The notes: generated by a model not told the origin, from the sequence alone. Positions 42,398 through 50,802 are shown, counted from the stretch's first letter. The stretch is DNA of 64,000 nt from Paracidobacterium acidisoli (GCF_003428625.2 NZ_QVQT02000002.1:186001-250000); one strand, 5' to 3'. A program made the numbers and translations.

Positions 42398-42811
42398 ATG
42401 GTTAATCTGAGAAGCCGTGTGAAGCAGATTTTCATGACAAGACGGATGTGTATCGATGGATTTTTTGCGGACTCCATCGTTGCGGGGCGCATCCTTCTGC
42501 TGTTCACGGCGCTTCTGCTTCTCGTGATGCCGTGGACGGAATCTTACTGGCATTTCGACGGGTTTTTGCGCGGCGGTCAGGACCTTGAGCTGGGCCTTCT
42601 GGCTCTGATCACGATTTTTTCTCTGATCCTCGTACTCTCCCGCCATCGGAAAGTAAGAATGGCTTTTCTGTTTGCCATCGCGCAGATGCTCTCCTTCGCC
42701 CTGCAGACGAGGGAAGCAGCCGCGTTGAAGCGCGGAGGCACTGCGGTTTTACAGGTCAGACCTGATCGATGGACCGCGCCTGCCACGTATAACGCACCGA
42801 TTCAAATCTGA
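42398..42811 (+). CDS. Small membrane protein of unknown function
   Basis: 137-residue protein with two or three hydrophobic helices: SIVAGRILLLFTALLLLVMP (about 29-48), LELGLLALITIFSLILVLSR (about 65-85) and a weaker one at 88-105. The C-terminus is basic and soluble. I recognise no family. ATG 42398 has GAGAGGGGG upstream and is preferred to an in-frame codon at 42248 inside the repeat-bearing spacer. The radical SAM gene starts 92 bases later. Confidence 0.6.
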   Translation: MVNLRSRVKQIFMTRRMCIDGFFADSIVAGRILLLFTALLLLVMPWTESYWHFDGFLRGGQDLELGLLALITIFSLILVLSRHRKVRMAFLFAIAQMLSFALQTREAAALKRGGTAVLQVRPDRWTAPATYNAPIQI

Positions 42812-42903
42812 TCCAGCCCATCAGGCGAACCGAATGGCTCGTTCGAGTCATGCACGTTTCCGCAACCGAATCGTGGCCTCCGCGATTCGTTCCTGGAGAA
42901 GAT

Positions 42904-43929
42904 ATGCACACATCCGAAGTTCTGAAAGCGTGGTCCACGATCCTGTCGGGCCGCGCCCCATCGCTTTCCATTGAAATTACGAAAGAGTGCCCTTTGCGCT
43001 GTCCGGGATGCTATGCGTTCGATGCGGCTCATCTTGGAGGCGGGACCGGGCTTCGTCAGCTCTCGGACTTTAAGGGCGATGAGCTGGTGCGGAGGGTGCT
43101 GGCGGTAATCGATGAGTACAGGCCGCTCCATGTCTCGCTGGTGGGGGGCGACCCGATGGTTCGCTATCGGGAGCTGGACGCGCTGCTGCCGCAGATCGCG
43201 AGCCGGGGGGTGCATACGCAGGTGGTGACGAGCGCCTTCCGGGAGATTCCGCCGGCCTGGAAGGAACTGAGCAGGGTCAACGTGGTGGTGTCGATCGACG
43301 GGCTGCAGCCGGAGCATGACGCGCGGCGCAAACCGGCGACGTATGAGCGCATTCTGCGGAACATTGCGGGCGCGCGGGTGACGATCCACTGCACGATTAC
43401 TTCGCAGATCGCGGACCGGCCGGGGTATCTGGATGAGTTTCTCCGCTTCTGGAGCGGGCGTCCTGAGATCGCGAAGGTCTGGTTCAGCCTGTTTACGCCG
43501 CAGGTGGGCGCGACGGACGCGGAGGTGCTGACGGCGGCTCAGAGAGCATCGGTGGTGGCGGAGCTGAGGGTGCTGCGGCGTAAATATTCCATTCTGGATA
43601 TGCCTGATATGGTCATCGATGAGATCGCTTCTCCCCCGGGGAGTCCTGGCGAATGCATTTTTGCGAGGACGACCACGACTCTGTCGGCCGATCTGACGAC
43701 GAAGATCACGCCCTGCCAGTTTGGAGGGAAGCCCGACTGCCGGCAGTGCGGCTGCATCGCTTCAATGGGGCTGGCGGCGGTGGGGCATTACAGGCTGGTG
43801 GGGCCGCTGACGGCGGGACAGATCTTTATGGCTTCAGACCGGGTGGGGAAGGGATGGCGCAGATTGCACAGGGCGGTGTCGCGAAAGCCCGTTTCTGCTG
43901 GCGAGCCGAGTCCTTTCAGGATACTTTAA
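42904..43929 (+). CDS. Radical SAM protein with C-terminal Cys cluster
   Basis: 341-residue radical SAM enzyme. The 4Fe-4S/SAM motif CPLRCPGC (C-x3-C-x2-C) is at about 27-34 in EITKECPLRCPGCYAF; VSLVGGDPMVRYRELD is the GGE-like strand, and VVVSIDGLQPEHDARRKPAT the SPASM-class strand. The C-terminal CIFARTTTTL...TPCQFGGKPDCRQCGC has four further cysteines, as in SPASM/twitch auxiliary cluster domains. ATG 42904 with GGAGAAG is preferred to 42850. A class II aldolase gene follows. Reaction unknown. Confidence 0.85.
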   Translation: MHTSEVLKAWSTILSGRAPSLSIEITKECPLRCPGCYAFDAAHLGGGTGLRQLSDFKGDELVRRVLAVIDEYRPLHVSLVGGDPMVRYRELDALLPQIASRGVHTQVVTSAFREIPPAWKELSRVNVVVSIDGLQPEHDARRKPATYERILRNIAGARVTIHCTITSQIADRPGYLDEFLRFWSGRPEIAKVWFSLFTPQVGATDAEVLTAAQRASVVAELRVLRRKYSILDMPDMVIDEIASPPGSPGECIFARTTTTLSADLTTKITPCQFGGKPDCRQCGCIASMGLAAVGHYRLVGPLTAGQIFMASDRVGKGWRRLHRAVSRKPVSAGEPSPFRIL

Positions 43930-44051
43930 GGCAAAATCAGGATTCCTGTACCCTGAAAGACTCTGTGCTTTGTTAAGGAAATCGATACCTGAAACAGGGT
44001 GGTCCGGGGGAGAGCGGTCGTGATTTTGCTCCAGCGCGAAGGGTTGCAGGG

Positions 44052-44744
44052 ATGAAGATTCAGGAAGAGGAGTATGCATTGGCGGAAAACGAAGACCGGA
44101 CAGAGCTGAGGCTGAGGCGGGAGATTGTTCTGTTCAGCAAGCTGCTTTATCGCCAGGGATGTATGCCCGGCACGTCGGGGAATCTCTCCGTCAGGCTGGA
44201 CGCGGAGCGTTTGCTGATTACGCCTACGGGCGTCAGCAAGTTTCTGCTGAAGGCGGCGGACCTGGTGGTTGTCGATTTTGACGGCAGGCAGATCAGCGGA
44301 TCGCGGAAGGTGACGAGCGAGCTGAACATGCATCTGGCCATCTACCGGCACCGGGACGATGTGCAGGCGGTGGTCCATTCTCATCCGCCGTACGCCACGG
44401 CCTTTGCCTGCGCGGGGCGGGGGCTGGAGGAGATGCTGTGCCAGGAAGCGGTGATGACGCTGGGGGTTGTTCCTTTGGCGGGATACGCCACGACGGGGAC
44501 AGGGGATGTGGCGGCCAGCCTGGTCTCGTATATTCCGCATTATGACGCGGTGCTTCTGGCGAATCATGGCGCGGTGAGCTATGGGTGCTCGCTGCCGGAT
44601 GCGTTTCAGAAGATGGAGACGGTCGAACACCTGGCGCATGTGGCCTTCGTTGCGAACCAGCTTGGAACTCCGCGGGCGCTGAAGGAAGAGCAGATCGAGC
44701 AGCTTCTGGTGGCAAGGTTCAGGTATCTGCAGAATGCGCAGTGA
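44052..44744 (+). CDS. Class II aldolase/adducin-family protein
   Basis: 230-residue zinc-dependent aldolase of the L-fuculose-phosphate aldolase/methylthioribulose-phosphate dehydratase superfamily. Motifs: GCMPGTSGNLSVRLDAERLL, ITPTGVSKF, SELNMHLAIYRHRDDVQAVV, HSHPP (zinc histidines), LLANHGAVSYG and EHLAHVAFVANQLG. Substrate cannot be decided. It follows the radical SAM gene after 122 bases. It converges on the DUF3617 gene. Confidence 0.87.
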   Translation: MKIQEEEYALAENEDRTELRLRREIVLFSKLLYRQGCMPGTSGNLSVRLDAERLLITPTGVSKFLLKAADLVVVDFDGRQISGSRKVTSELNMHLAIYRHRDDVQAVVHSHPPYATAFACAGRGLEEMLCQEAVMTLGVVPLAGYATTGTGDVAASLVSYIPHYDAVLLANHGAVSYGCSLPDAFQKMETVEHLAHVAFVANQLGTPRALKEEQIEQLLVARFRYLQNAQ

Positions 44745-44762
44745 GCAGGGCCAGCCGGGCGG

Positions 44763-45203
44763 CTACTTCGCCGGTTTGGCGCGCATGTTGACGTCGTTCG
44801 GGCTGCAGGCGGGACTCTTCCAGCGGTAGTCGACGAGCGATGTGCTGGTGGTGGTTTGTCCGTTCCGGATGATGTCGATCAGCGCTTTGCCCGTCATGTG
44901 TTCCATGCCGTCGAAGGTGAGGGTGACTTTTCCCTTCATCTGGAGGGTCCTCAGCGCGCAGCTCATGGAGTAGCTGGCGCCGCCGGAGGTGACGGTGAGC
45001 TCCTGGATGGTGCAGCTGGGGTTTCGCGTCAGCGCTTTCTCCCACATTTCGTCGTTGAGGCAGAAGAGCGTCGGCTCGGATTCGGCGCTGGAGCTGGTGA
45101 CGGCCCACTCGCCGGAGCGGAGGGGAAATTTTTGCTGCGCAGAGCAGGACACGCCCGCGGTGAGGGCGATCATGCTCAGAATCATCCAGTGGGGAATCCT
45201 CAT
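44763..45203 (-). CDS. DUF3617-like exported protein
   Basis: 146-residue exported protein: signal peptide about 1-23 (ILSMIALTAGVSCSAQ), then FPLRSGEWAVTSSSAESEPT with FCLNDEMWEKALTRNPSCTI, MSCALRTLQMKGKVTLTFDG and HMTGKALIDI, the conserved pattern of DUF3617 (two Cys-containing strands and the T-G-x-x-x-x-G/D turn). Function unknown. ATG 45203 follows AGGAGG. It converges on the aldolase gene. Confidence 0.78.
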   Translation of the reverse strand: MRIPHWMILSMIALTAGVSCSAQQKFPLRSGEWAVTSSSAESEPTLFCLNDEMWEKALTRNPSCTIQELTVTSGGASYSMSCALRTLQMKGKVTLTFDGMEHMTGKALIDIIRNGQTTTSTSLVDYRWKSPACSPNDVNMRAKPAK

Positions 45204-45559
45204 CCTGCCTCCTGAAAGTGCACTCCGATTAGGAAGCAAGGACGTTCGGGTGTCAATGGAATAAAGAGGGGTGGAATGCGTTAGATTTTGGCGGTCGTTC
45301 AAATACCGCTGGGTTATCACTGCGGTTCCCCTTCATTACCGGCCTGATATGCGTTGCACTCGCACGTCCTTTTGTTTCAGACATGGATTCGCGGACCACA
45401 ATCGTTCCGGAATAGAAGCGTTCGGTGGTGAGGAGCTATATGCGTCGATGGGGAAGCGACTAGAGTTATGTAAGCGCTCGGGACTATCTTTTACCCTTGA
45501 GCTAAGAGAGGGTTGAAAAAATGTTAATGTTAAGCTGAACCAACTGCTTTGTGAGTGTC
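45204..45559. other. AT-richer gap bordering the HEPN island
   Basis: Base composition drops visibly here and stays low to about 46900. An 81-codon frame at 45271-45516 (plus strand) has no start signal or family resemblance and is not supported. I see no tRNA, integrase or clear attachment repeat. Confidence 0.5.
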
Positions 45560-46099
45560 TCAAAGGCCAATGACGCGGTTCCAGTCTGAGATATACATGT
45601 ATATGCGCTGGAATTCGCTGGGTAAGAGCATCCTGTTATGCGCGATGAAGTTGCGGCACTTCTCCAACTCATCCATACGCTGCTTCAACCAGTGCTGCGT
45701 CGGAACAACATCTTTAAAAATGTCCCATTTGGCGATAATGATTTGCGCGAGATGGCCGAAATCCACAAACCCTAGAAGATCAGATTTTTCTCCTTCTAGC
45801 CATGAGTCTTTCAAAGCTGCGTCTCTTCGTGATTCAGCATGCTCCTTGATTTTGGGAGGTAACTTATCTGACCAGTTAACGCCTTCTTCCTCAACTAATG
45901 CCTCTCTGATGAAGTCACGGATTTCATTCTCGAAGCAGAACAGGACTGCGAAAAGTCGTGCCATCTCGAGCGCATTATTCCGACGGGCTATACCAAAGGG
46001 AGCTAGTGCTTCTTTTAATAGGTTTTCTTCAGCATCTGAAGAGTTAGCGCCGATCTGAATTCCGGCGAGCCGAAACTGCTCAGACTCAGCTTCAAACAT
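45560..46099 (-). CDS. HEPN-domain protein (Swt1-like), possible toxin or RNase
   Basis: 179-residue helical protein. Residues 147-158 read EKCRNFIAHNRM, giving the R-x4-H motif (Arg149, His154) that marks HEPN ribonuclease domains; the preceding MARLFAVLFCFENEIRDFI block resembles Swt1-like HEPN proteins of toxin-antitoxin and abortive-infection loci. TTG 46141 would give 14 more residues and overlap the upstream gene by 11 bases, but ATG 46099 has a GAGG-type site and begins the conserved MFEAESEQFRLAG. Codon use is AT-richer than its neighbours, suggesting transfer. RNase or defence activity is inference. Confidence 0.7.
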   Translation of the reverse strand: MFEAESEQFRLAGIQIGANSSDAEENLLKEALAPFGIARRNNALEMARLFAVLFCFENEIRDFIREALVEEEGVNWSDKLPPKIKEHAESRRDAALKDSWLEGEKSDLLGFVDFGHLAQIIIAKWDIFKDVVPTQHWLKQRMDELEKCRNFIAHNRMLLPSEFQRIYMYISDWNRVIGL

Positions 46100-46130
46100 G
46101 AGGCCTCGGAACAGAAACTCCCGCACCTCG

Positions 46131-46745
46131 CTACTTTTCAAGGAGGTGCTCCTTCAACGATTTGAAGATGGAATTGTAAACTTCAACGTCTTTGGTCGCG
46201 GGAAGGTGAATCTGGATGTTGTAGTGCAACCCAGACACCCCATGGTCCACACCGTTTGGATGTGGCGAAGGTTCCACTTCAACTTTCCTTTCTGGCTCCT
46301 TACCCCCTGACAAGTTCGTCGGTTTTTTAGAAAGATCAGCCAGATTCAGAAGCCCCAGAAACGTCTTCGTCATCAAACCTGCTACATGATCACTCGCGTT
46401 GTGGAAACTCTTGAACTTACCTTCAATTGCATTTTTGTCGGACTGTGTCGGGTGTTCTTTGATCAGAAATATATCTCCGTATGCATCTCGGAGGGTCTCA
46501 CCCATTATTTGCTTCGAGCGGGAGTGATCGCGGTAGTCGTTATATCGTTGGGTGGGCTTACCCTCAGATGATAGGAAGCCAAGCGATTTGAGCAGCGAAA
46601 TAAAACCTCGGTCGTTAGTGGACGTAAACCCCCAATCTTTAAGCAGTTGATTTGAGAATCTCTCTGGTGCTTGACCATCCCGAATTTTATTAAAGATATC
46701 TGGGATACGATTAATGGGCAATACATAAGAACTGCTTAGGGCCAT
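46131..46745 (-). CDS. DUF5343-family protein, partner of the HEPN gene
   Basis: 204-residue protein. The N-terminal 75 residues look like a winged helix (LPINRIPDIFNKIRDGQAPE, SNQLLKDWGFTSTNDRGFIS), the DUF5343 pattern. The middle is a Lys/Pro-rich linker (about 140-165), and the C-terminal 30 residues, YNIQIHLPATKDVEVYNSIF then KSLKEHLLEK, match a tail found on DUF5343 proteins and related defence-locus proteins. It is transcribed first, 31 bases or less from the HEPN gene, so the two form an operon. A regulatory or antitoxin-like role is possible but unproven. Confidence 0.7.
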   Translation of the reverse strand: MALSSSYVLPINRIPDIFNKIRDGQAPERFSNQLLKDWGFTSTNDRGFISLLKSLGFLSSEGKPTQRYNDYRDHSRSKQIMGETLRDAYGDIFLIKEHPTQSDKNAIEGKFKSFHNASDHVAGLMTKTFLGLLNLADLSKKPTNLSGGKEPERKVEVEPSPHPNGVDHGVSGLHYNIQIHLPATKDVEVYNSIFKSLKEHLLEK

Positions 46746-46945
46746 TACATCCTCACTGACATATCTTTTCGAAATCGAGCAGAATCATATCATTTCCCTC
46801 TGATAGTGCTTCGATCTGGCTCAAGAGGGTTGTAATTGATCTCAGTCATCACGAATTGGCTTGGCGTTGAGTTAGTTTCATTTGCAGACGTTGGCTAGTC
46901 GTTTAAACTTGGCTTTCCACCAGGATGACCGGTTGACGGGCGGCG

Positions 46946-46951
46946 TAGAAT
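46946..46951 (+). promoter_or_regulatory. Putative -10 element, near-leaderless start of coaBC
   Basis: TAGAAT followed after seven bases by ATG 46959. No Shine-Dalgarno sequence lies between; TTGACG at 46933 is too close to be its -35. Confidence 0.5.
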
Positions 46952-46958
46952 CAAGCCT

Positions 46959-48224
46959 ATGAAGGTCACGGTTGGGGTTTCCGGCGGGATTGCGGCGTAC
47001 AAGGCCGCGGAGCTGGTGCGGGCGCTGCAGCAGCAGGCGCTCGATGTACATGTGGTCATGACAGAAGGCGCGCAGCGGTTTGTGCAGCCGCTGACCTTTG
47101 CCGCTCTGACCGGGCACAAGGTCATTACCAGTCTGTGGGCTGGCGGTTCGGACGCGGGCGCGGGGTTGGGCGCGGATTCCATCTCGCATTCGGGCTCGGA
47201 CGAGGCGGCGCTGGCGTCGGCGATCGAGCATATCGATGCCGCGCAGACGACAGACGCGCTGGTGGTGGCTCCGGCGACGGCGGATGTGCTGGCGAAGTTT
47301 GCGCACGGCATTGCCGATGACTTTCTGACCACCTTATATCTGGCGACGACGGCGCCGGTGATCGTGGCTCCCGCAATGAATGTGAATATGTGGAACCATG
47401 CGGCGACGCAGGCGAATGTGGAGACGCTGGCAGAGCGGCATGTGAAGATCGTGGCTCCCGATGCGGGGTACCTGGCGTGCGGGATGGTGGGCGCGGGACG
47501 GCTGGCGGAGACCTCGTCGATTGTGGAGGCGGTGCTGAGCGTGCTGCACCGGCGCAACGATCTGGCGGGCGAGACGGTGCTGATTACAGCGGGCGGAACG
47601 CGCGAGGCTCTGGACCCGGTGCGGTTTCTGGGCAACCGGTCGAGCGGCAAGATGGGCTACGCGCTGGCGGAGGCGGCGGAGCGGCGCGGAGCGAGGGTGA
47701 TTCTGGTGACGGCGCCGACGGCGCTGCGGCCTCCGGCAAATGTGGAAGTGGTTCCGGTGGTGACGACAGAGGAGATGCGGCACGCGGTGCTGGGGCGCGT
47801 GGATCAGGCGTCGGTGGTGATCAAGGCGGCGGCGGTGGCGGATTACAAGCCGAAGATGAAGGCCGATCAGAAGCTGAAGCGGAAGGGCGGGCTGACGCTG
47901 GAGCTGGAGCCGACGGAGGACATTCTGGCGGAGGTGGCGCAGCGTCGTCATCCGGAGATGCTGGTGGTGGGCTTTGCGGCGGAGACGGAAAATCCCGTGG
48001 TCCATGGGCGCGACAAGCTGCTGCGCAAGGGCGCGGATGCGATTGTGCTGAATGACGTGTCGCGCGAGGGGATCGGCTTCGATTCGGACCGGAATGCGGT
48101 GACGTTTCTGACGCGGGATACGGCGATCGATCTGCCGGAGATGTCGAAGCGGGAGCTGGCGGACCGGATTCTGGAAGAGGTGATCGCGCTGCGGCGGCCG
48201 TCGCTGGTGATGTCGGAGACGTAG
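46959..48224 (+). CDS. coaBC: Bifunctional CoaBC (phosphopantothenoylcysteine decarboxylase/synthetase)
   Basis: 421-residue fusion for two steps of coenzyme A synthesis: CoaB joins cysteine to phosphopantothenate, CoaC decarboxylates the product. The flavin-binding CoaC half starts VTVGVSGGIAAYKAAELVRA, with VAPATADVLAKFAHGIADDF, PAMNVNMWNHAATQANV and the Cys-containing LACGMVGAGRLAE. The CoaB half (from about 200) has ITAGGTREALDPVRFLGNRS, SGKMGYALAEAA and VIKAAAVADYKPK. Some insertion is present around residues 60-80 relative to E. coli Dfp. Confidence 0.97.
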   Translation: MKVTVGVSGGIAAYKAAELVRALQQQALDVHVVMTEGAQRFVQPLTFAALTGHKVITSLWAGGSDAGAGLGADSISHSGSDEAALASAIEHIDAAQTTDALVVAPATADVLAKFAHGIADDFLTTLYLATTAPVIVAPAMNVNMWNHAATQANVETLAERHVKIVAPDAGYLACGMVGAGRLAETSSIVEAVLSVLHRRNDLAGETVLITAGGTREALDPVRFLGNRSSGKMGYALAEAAERRGARVILVTAPTALRPPANVEVVPVVTTEEMRHAVLGRVDQASVVIKAAAVADYKPKMKADQKLKRKGGLTLELEPTEDILAEVAQRRHPEMLVVGFAAETENPVVHGRDKLLRKGADAIVLNDVSREGIGFDSDRNAVTFLTRDTAIDLPEMSKRELADRILEEVIALRRPSLVMSET

Positions 48225-48289
48225 AGAAACAGGTCGCAGGGCACAGGTCGCAGGGCACAGAAAAACAGGCGCAGGGGATAACGATCAGG

Positions 48290-49198
48290 ATGGCGGGACG
48301 GATTTCCGCAGAGATAAGTGAAGCACTGGCGGCGCGGATCGGATACTATCGCGATCTTGGCGTCTTCGATTTGTATCGCAGAGGCGAGGCTCCTGCGGCC
48401 GAGGCTGCGGAATTCGTAACTGTATCCAGTACAGTTACAATAGCTGATGCAGAGGCGGCGCGTTCTTCTGCGGAGACTCTTATCGGCGCGGTGGCGGCGA
48501 AGCCGGCCATTGTGGAAGCGGAGACGGCGATTCCACGTAAAACGAGTACAGCAAAAGCGGCGGATGCTCTGGTGTTTCCGGAGAGGGAAGCGGTCGCGCC
48601 GAAGGAGCGCGCGGCGGCGCTGGAGGCGATTCGCCTGGATATCGGCGACTGCACGCGATGCCCGCTGGCCTTTCAGGGACGGCACAAAATTGTGTTCGGC
48701 GACGGCGATCCAAATACGCGCCTGATGTTTGTGGGCGAGGGTCCGGGCGCGGATGAAGACGCGCAGGGGCTTCCGTTTGTGGGACGCGCGGGACAGCTGC
48801 TGAACAACATGATTACGGCGATGGGGCTGAAGCGCAGCGAGGTCTACATTGCGAACATTGTGAAGTGCAGGCCGCCGGGGAACCGGACGCCGGAGCCGGT
48901 CGAGGCCAATACGTGCATGCAGTTTCTGGAGCGGCAGATCGATGTGATCCGGCCGGAGGTGATTGTGGCGCTGGGTTCGACGGCGGCGACCTATCTGCTG
49001 GGCGGCAAGAGCTCGCTGGCTTCGCTGCGCGGGCGGATTCACCAGGCGCGCGGGTCGCGGCTGATTGTGACGTATCACCCGGCGTATCTGCTGCGTGATC
49101 CTCGGCAGAAGAAAGAGGCCTGGGCGGATCTGCAGATCGCGATGAAAGAGCTGGGGCTAAAGGTGCTGGCCGCACGGGCGGAAACACCTTCGGTGTAA
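48290..49198 (+). CDS. udg: Family 4 uracil-DNA glycosylase (Fe-S)
   Basis: 302-residue DNA repair enzyme removing uracil. The C-terminal 190 residues are the catalytic domain: CTRCPLAFQGRHKIVFGDGD (first two cluster cysteines), MFVGEGPGADEDAQGLPFVG (motif 1), YIANIVKCRPPGNRTPEPVE with a later Cys (remaining cluster ligands), and TYHPAYLLRDPRQKKE (motif 3). About 105 residues of Ala/Glu-rich, probably disordered sequence precede it. A TAACGA element five bases before ATG 48290 may again be a -10 of a leaderless mRNA. Confidence 0.94.
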   Translation: MAGRISAEISEALAARIGYYRDLGVFDLYRRGEAPAAEAAEFVTVSSTVTIADAEAARSSAETLIGAVAAKPAIVEAETAIPRKTSTAKAADALVFPEREAVAPKERAAALEAIRLDIGDCTRCPLAFQGRHKIVFGDGDPNTRLMFVGEGPGADEDAQGLPFVGRAGQLLNNMITAMGLKRSEVYIANIVKCRPPGNRTPEPVEANTCMQFLERQIDVIRPEVIVALGSTAATYLLGGKSSLASLRGRIHQARGSRLIVTYHPAYLLRDPRQKKEAWADLQIAMKELGLKVLAARAETPSV

Positions 49199-49202
49199 TC
49201 CG

Positions 49203-49231
49203 GTGTCTCAGAATCGAGACATGGGGCACCC
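49203..49231. repeat. Dispersed palindrome with GGGGCACCC tail
   Basis: TGTCTC-N6-GAGACA then ATGGGGCACCC, a diverged copy of the element at 33871, 42138 and 49568, starting five bases after the udg stop. Confidence 0.7.
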
Positions 49232-49248
49232 GCATCTGTGGCTGATAG

Positions 49249-49557
49249 ATGACGGCTGATGAGATGGCGGTGAAGAAGCAAATTCGGTTGACGGAGCGGC
49301 AGAGAGCACTGATTGCCAAAGCGCTGGCCGATCCGCGGAGATATCAGATTCTGAAACAGATCGGGAGCTGCCGGGGACCAGCGGCGTGCAGCGAGGTGCA
49401 CGCGAGCCAGCCGATCAGCGCGGCAACGCTTTCGCACCACATGAAAGAGCTGGAGATGGCGGGGCTGATCCGGATTGAGCGCGAGGGGAAGTTCGCCAAT
49501 CTGGTGCTGGAGCGCGAGGTGCTGCAGGCGTATCTGGACGAGCTGGGGAAGATCTGA
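49249..49557 (+). CDS. ArsR-family transcriptional regulator
   Basis: 102-residue winged-helix protein: [20 protein letters not shown], then [20 protein letters not shown] and [20 protein letters not shown]. It is the ArsR pattern with the recognition helix [13 protein letters not shown]; an Ala-Cys-Ser-rich turn (PAACSEV) has one Cys, not a metal-site ELCVCD motif. The SDR oxidoreductase gene 319 bases downstream is a possible target. Start ATG 49249 or 49264. Confidence 0.88.
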   Translation: MTADEMAVKKQIRLTERQRALIAKALADPRRYQILKQIGSCRGPAACSEVHASQPISAATLSHHMKELEMAGLIRIEREGKFANLVLEREVLQAYLDELGKI

Positions 49558-49567
49558 CCTTTTATCC

Positions 49568-49732
49568 ATGTCCGAAAGTCCGGACATGAGGCTGCGCTCG
49601 GGGCAGACCTTCCCACCTTAGCCGCCAACGACGGGCGGCGAAGATGGGGCACCCGGTACCGGATTCCGGGGAGAGTAAGAAAAGCAGATTCCTCTGCTGC
49701 GCTTCACTGCGTTCCGCTTCGGCCGGGATGAC
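49568..49732. repeat. Cluster of dispersed repeat elements
   Basis: In order: CATGTCCG-N5-CGGACATG (49568-49588), CCCACCTTAGCC...CGAAGATGGGGCACCC (49612-49654), and GCAGATTCCTCTGCTGCGCT...GGCCGGGATGACA (49684-49732). It is the same module order as parts of the 33.6-34.3 kb repeats, but diverged. Nothing else is seen in 49558-49876. Confidence 0.82.
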
Positions 49733-49876
49733 AATTCCTTTCGCAACTGTGAGACATTACCCGTGTTTCGGAGAATTTCATTTCCACAGGTTGAATCCTT
49801 TCAGGGCTCGGTTCATCAATTCGATAGTTGTCGAAATGTCTAAGATTTGACGACGGGATTGAAAAGGAGATCGTCC

Positions 49877-50626
49877 ATGGGGAAGCTGGCGAATAAGGTT
49901 GCTGTGGTGACGGGCGCGTCGAAGGGCATTGGCGCCGGAATTGCGAAGGGACTGGCGGCGGAGGGCGCCGCGGTCGTGGTGAATTACGCGTCGAGCAAAG
50001 AGGGCGCGGAGAAGGTCGTCGCGGAGATTGTGAAGAACGGCGGCAAGGCGATTGCCGTGCAGGGCAGCGTGGCAAAGGCCGACGATGTGAAGCGCATCTT
50101 TGCCGAGACGAAGAAGGCTTACGGAAGACTGGATGTGCTGGTGAACAATGCCGGCGTGTATGAGTTCAGCCCGCTGGATGCGATCACCGAGGAACAGTTC
50201 CACCGCATCTTTAACACCAACGTGCTGGGGCTGCTGCAGGCGACGCAGGAGGCCGAGAAGCTGTTCGGCGAAGAGGGCGGCAGCGTGATCAACATCGGAT
50301 CGGCGGTGACGGAGATTCATCCGCAGGCGAGCGCGGTGTATACGGGAACGAAGGGCGCGGTGGATGCGATCACGAGGGTGCTGGCGAAGGAGCTGGGGCC
50401 GAAGAAGATCCGCGTGAATGCGATCAACCCGGGAATGGTGGAGACCGAGGGCGTGCATGCGGCGGGCTTTATCGGCAGCGACTTCCAGAAGAACCTGGAG
50501 GGACAGACGCCGCTGGGCCGCATTGGGCAGCCGGACGATATCACGCCGATTGCGGTCTTCCTGGCGTCGCAGGACTCGGGCTGGCTGACGGGTGAGTTGC
50601 TTGTAGCCAGCGGCGGATTGCGGTAA
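49877..50626 (+). CDS. Short-chain dehydrogenase/reductase
   Basis: 249-residue classical SDR: cofactor motif TGASKGIG (near residue 12), NNAG, active-site Ser in NIGSAVTEI, and Y-x3-K as YTGTK. The ending LASQDSGWLTGELLVASGGL is standard. Asn at NYASSK after the second strand suggests NADP(H). Substrate unknown. ATG 49877 follows AAGGAGA; an upstream in-frame codon at 49847 is unlikely. Confidence 0.94.
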   Translation: MGKLANKVAVVTGASKGIGAGIAKGLAAEGAAVVVNYASSKEGAEKVVAEIVKNGGKAIAVQGSVAKADDVKRIFAETKKAYGRLDVLVNNAGVYEFSPLDAITEEQFHRIFNTNVLGLLQATQEAEKLFGEEGGSVINIGSAVTEIHPQASAVYTGTKGAVDAITRVLAKELGPKKIRVNAINPGMVETEGVHAAGFIGSDFQKNLEGQTPLGRIGQPDDITPIAVFLASQDSGWLTGELLVASGGLR

Positions 50627-50678
50627 AGGCAGGGATCAGCAATTAGGGATTAAGGATCAGCGATTAGGGAATCGTCGA

Positions 50679-50713
50679 AGCGGATGCCGGAGTTCCGGTA
50701 TCCGCTTTTTTAT
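50679..50713 (+). terminator. Rho-independent terminator after the SDR gene
   Basis: Arms 50679-50691 and 50694-50706 (13 pairs, one G-U pair, two-base loop) followed by T5. It is preceded by two short direct repeats, GATCAGCAATTAGGGA and GATCAGCGATTAGGGA. Confidence 0.9.
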
Positions 50714-50802
50714 CCGGAGCCCTTTCCGAAGCCAGGGAAGGCGGGTGCCGAGTCCGGGCATTCACCTTTTTATTTGCCCGCGAGAGGCCTGAGATTTCAA
50801 AG

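Noticed and set aside
45271..45516. 81-codon plus-strand frame near the HEPN island
   Set aside because: No ribosome binding site, no family resemblance and an atypical composition (many Arg, Cys, Trp); probably chance.
46933..46951. TTGACG/TAGAAT as a classical -35/-10 promoter of coaBC
   Set aside because: Only seven bases separate the two elements, far from the 16-18 needed; only the -10 is kept as a candidate.
45204..46958. Integrative element with attachment sites around the HEPN island
   Set aside because: No integrase, tRNA gene or flanking direct repeat could be found by eye; only the shift in composition supports transfer.
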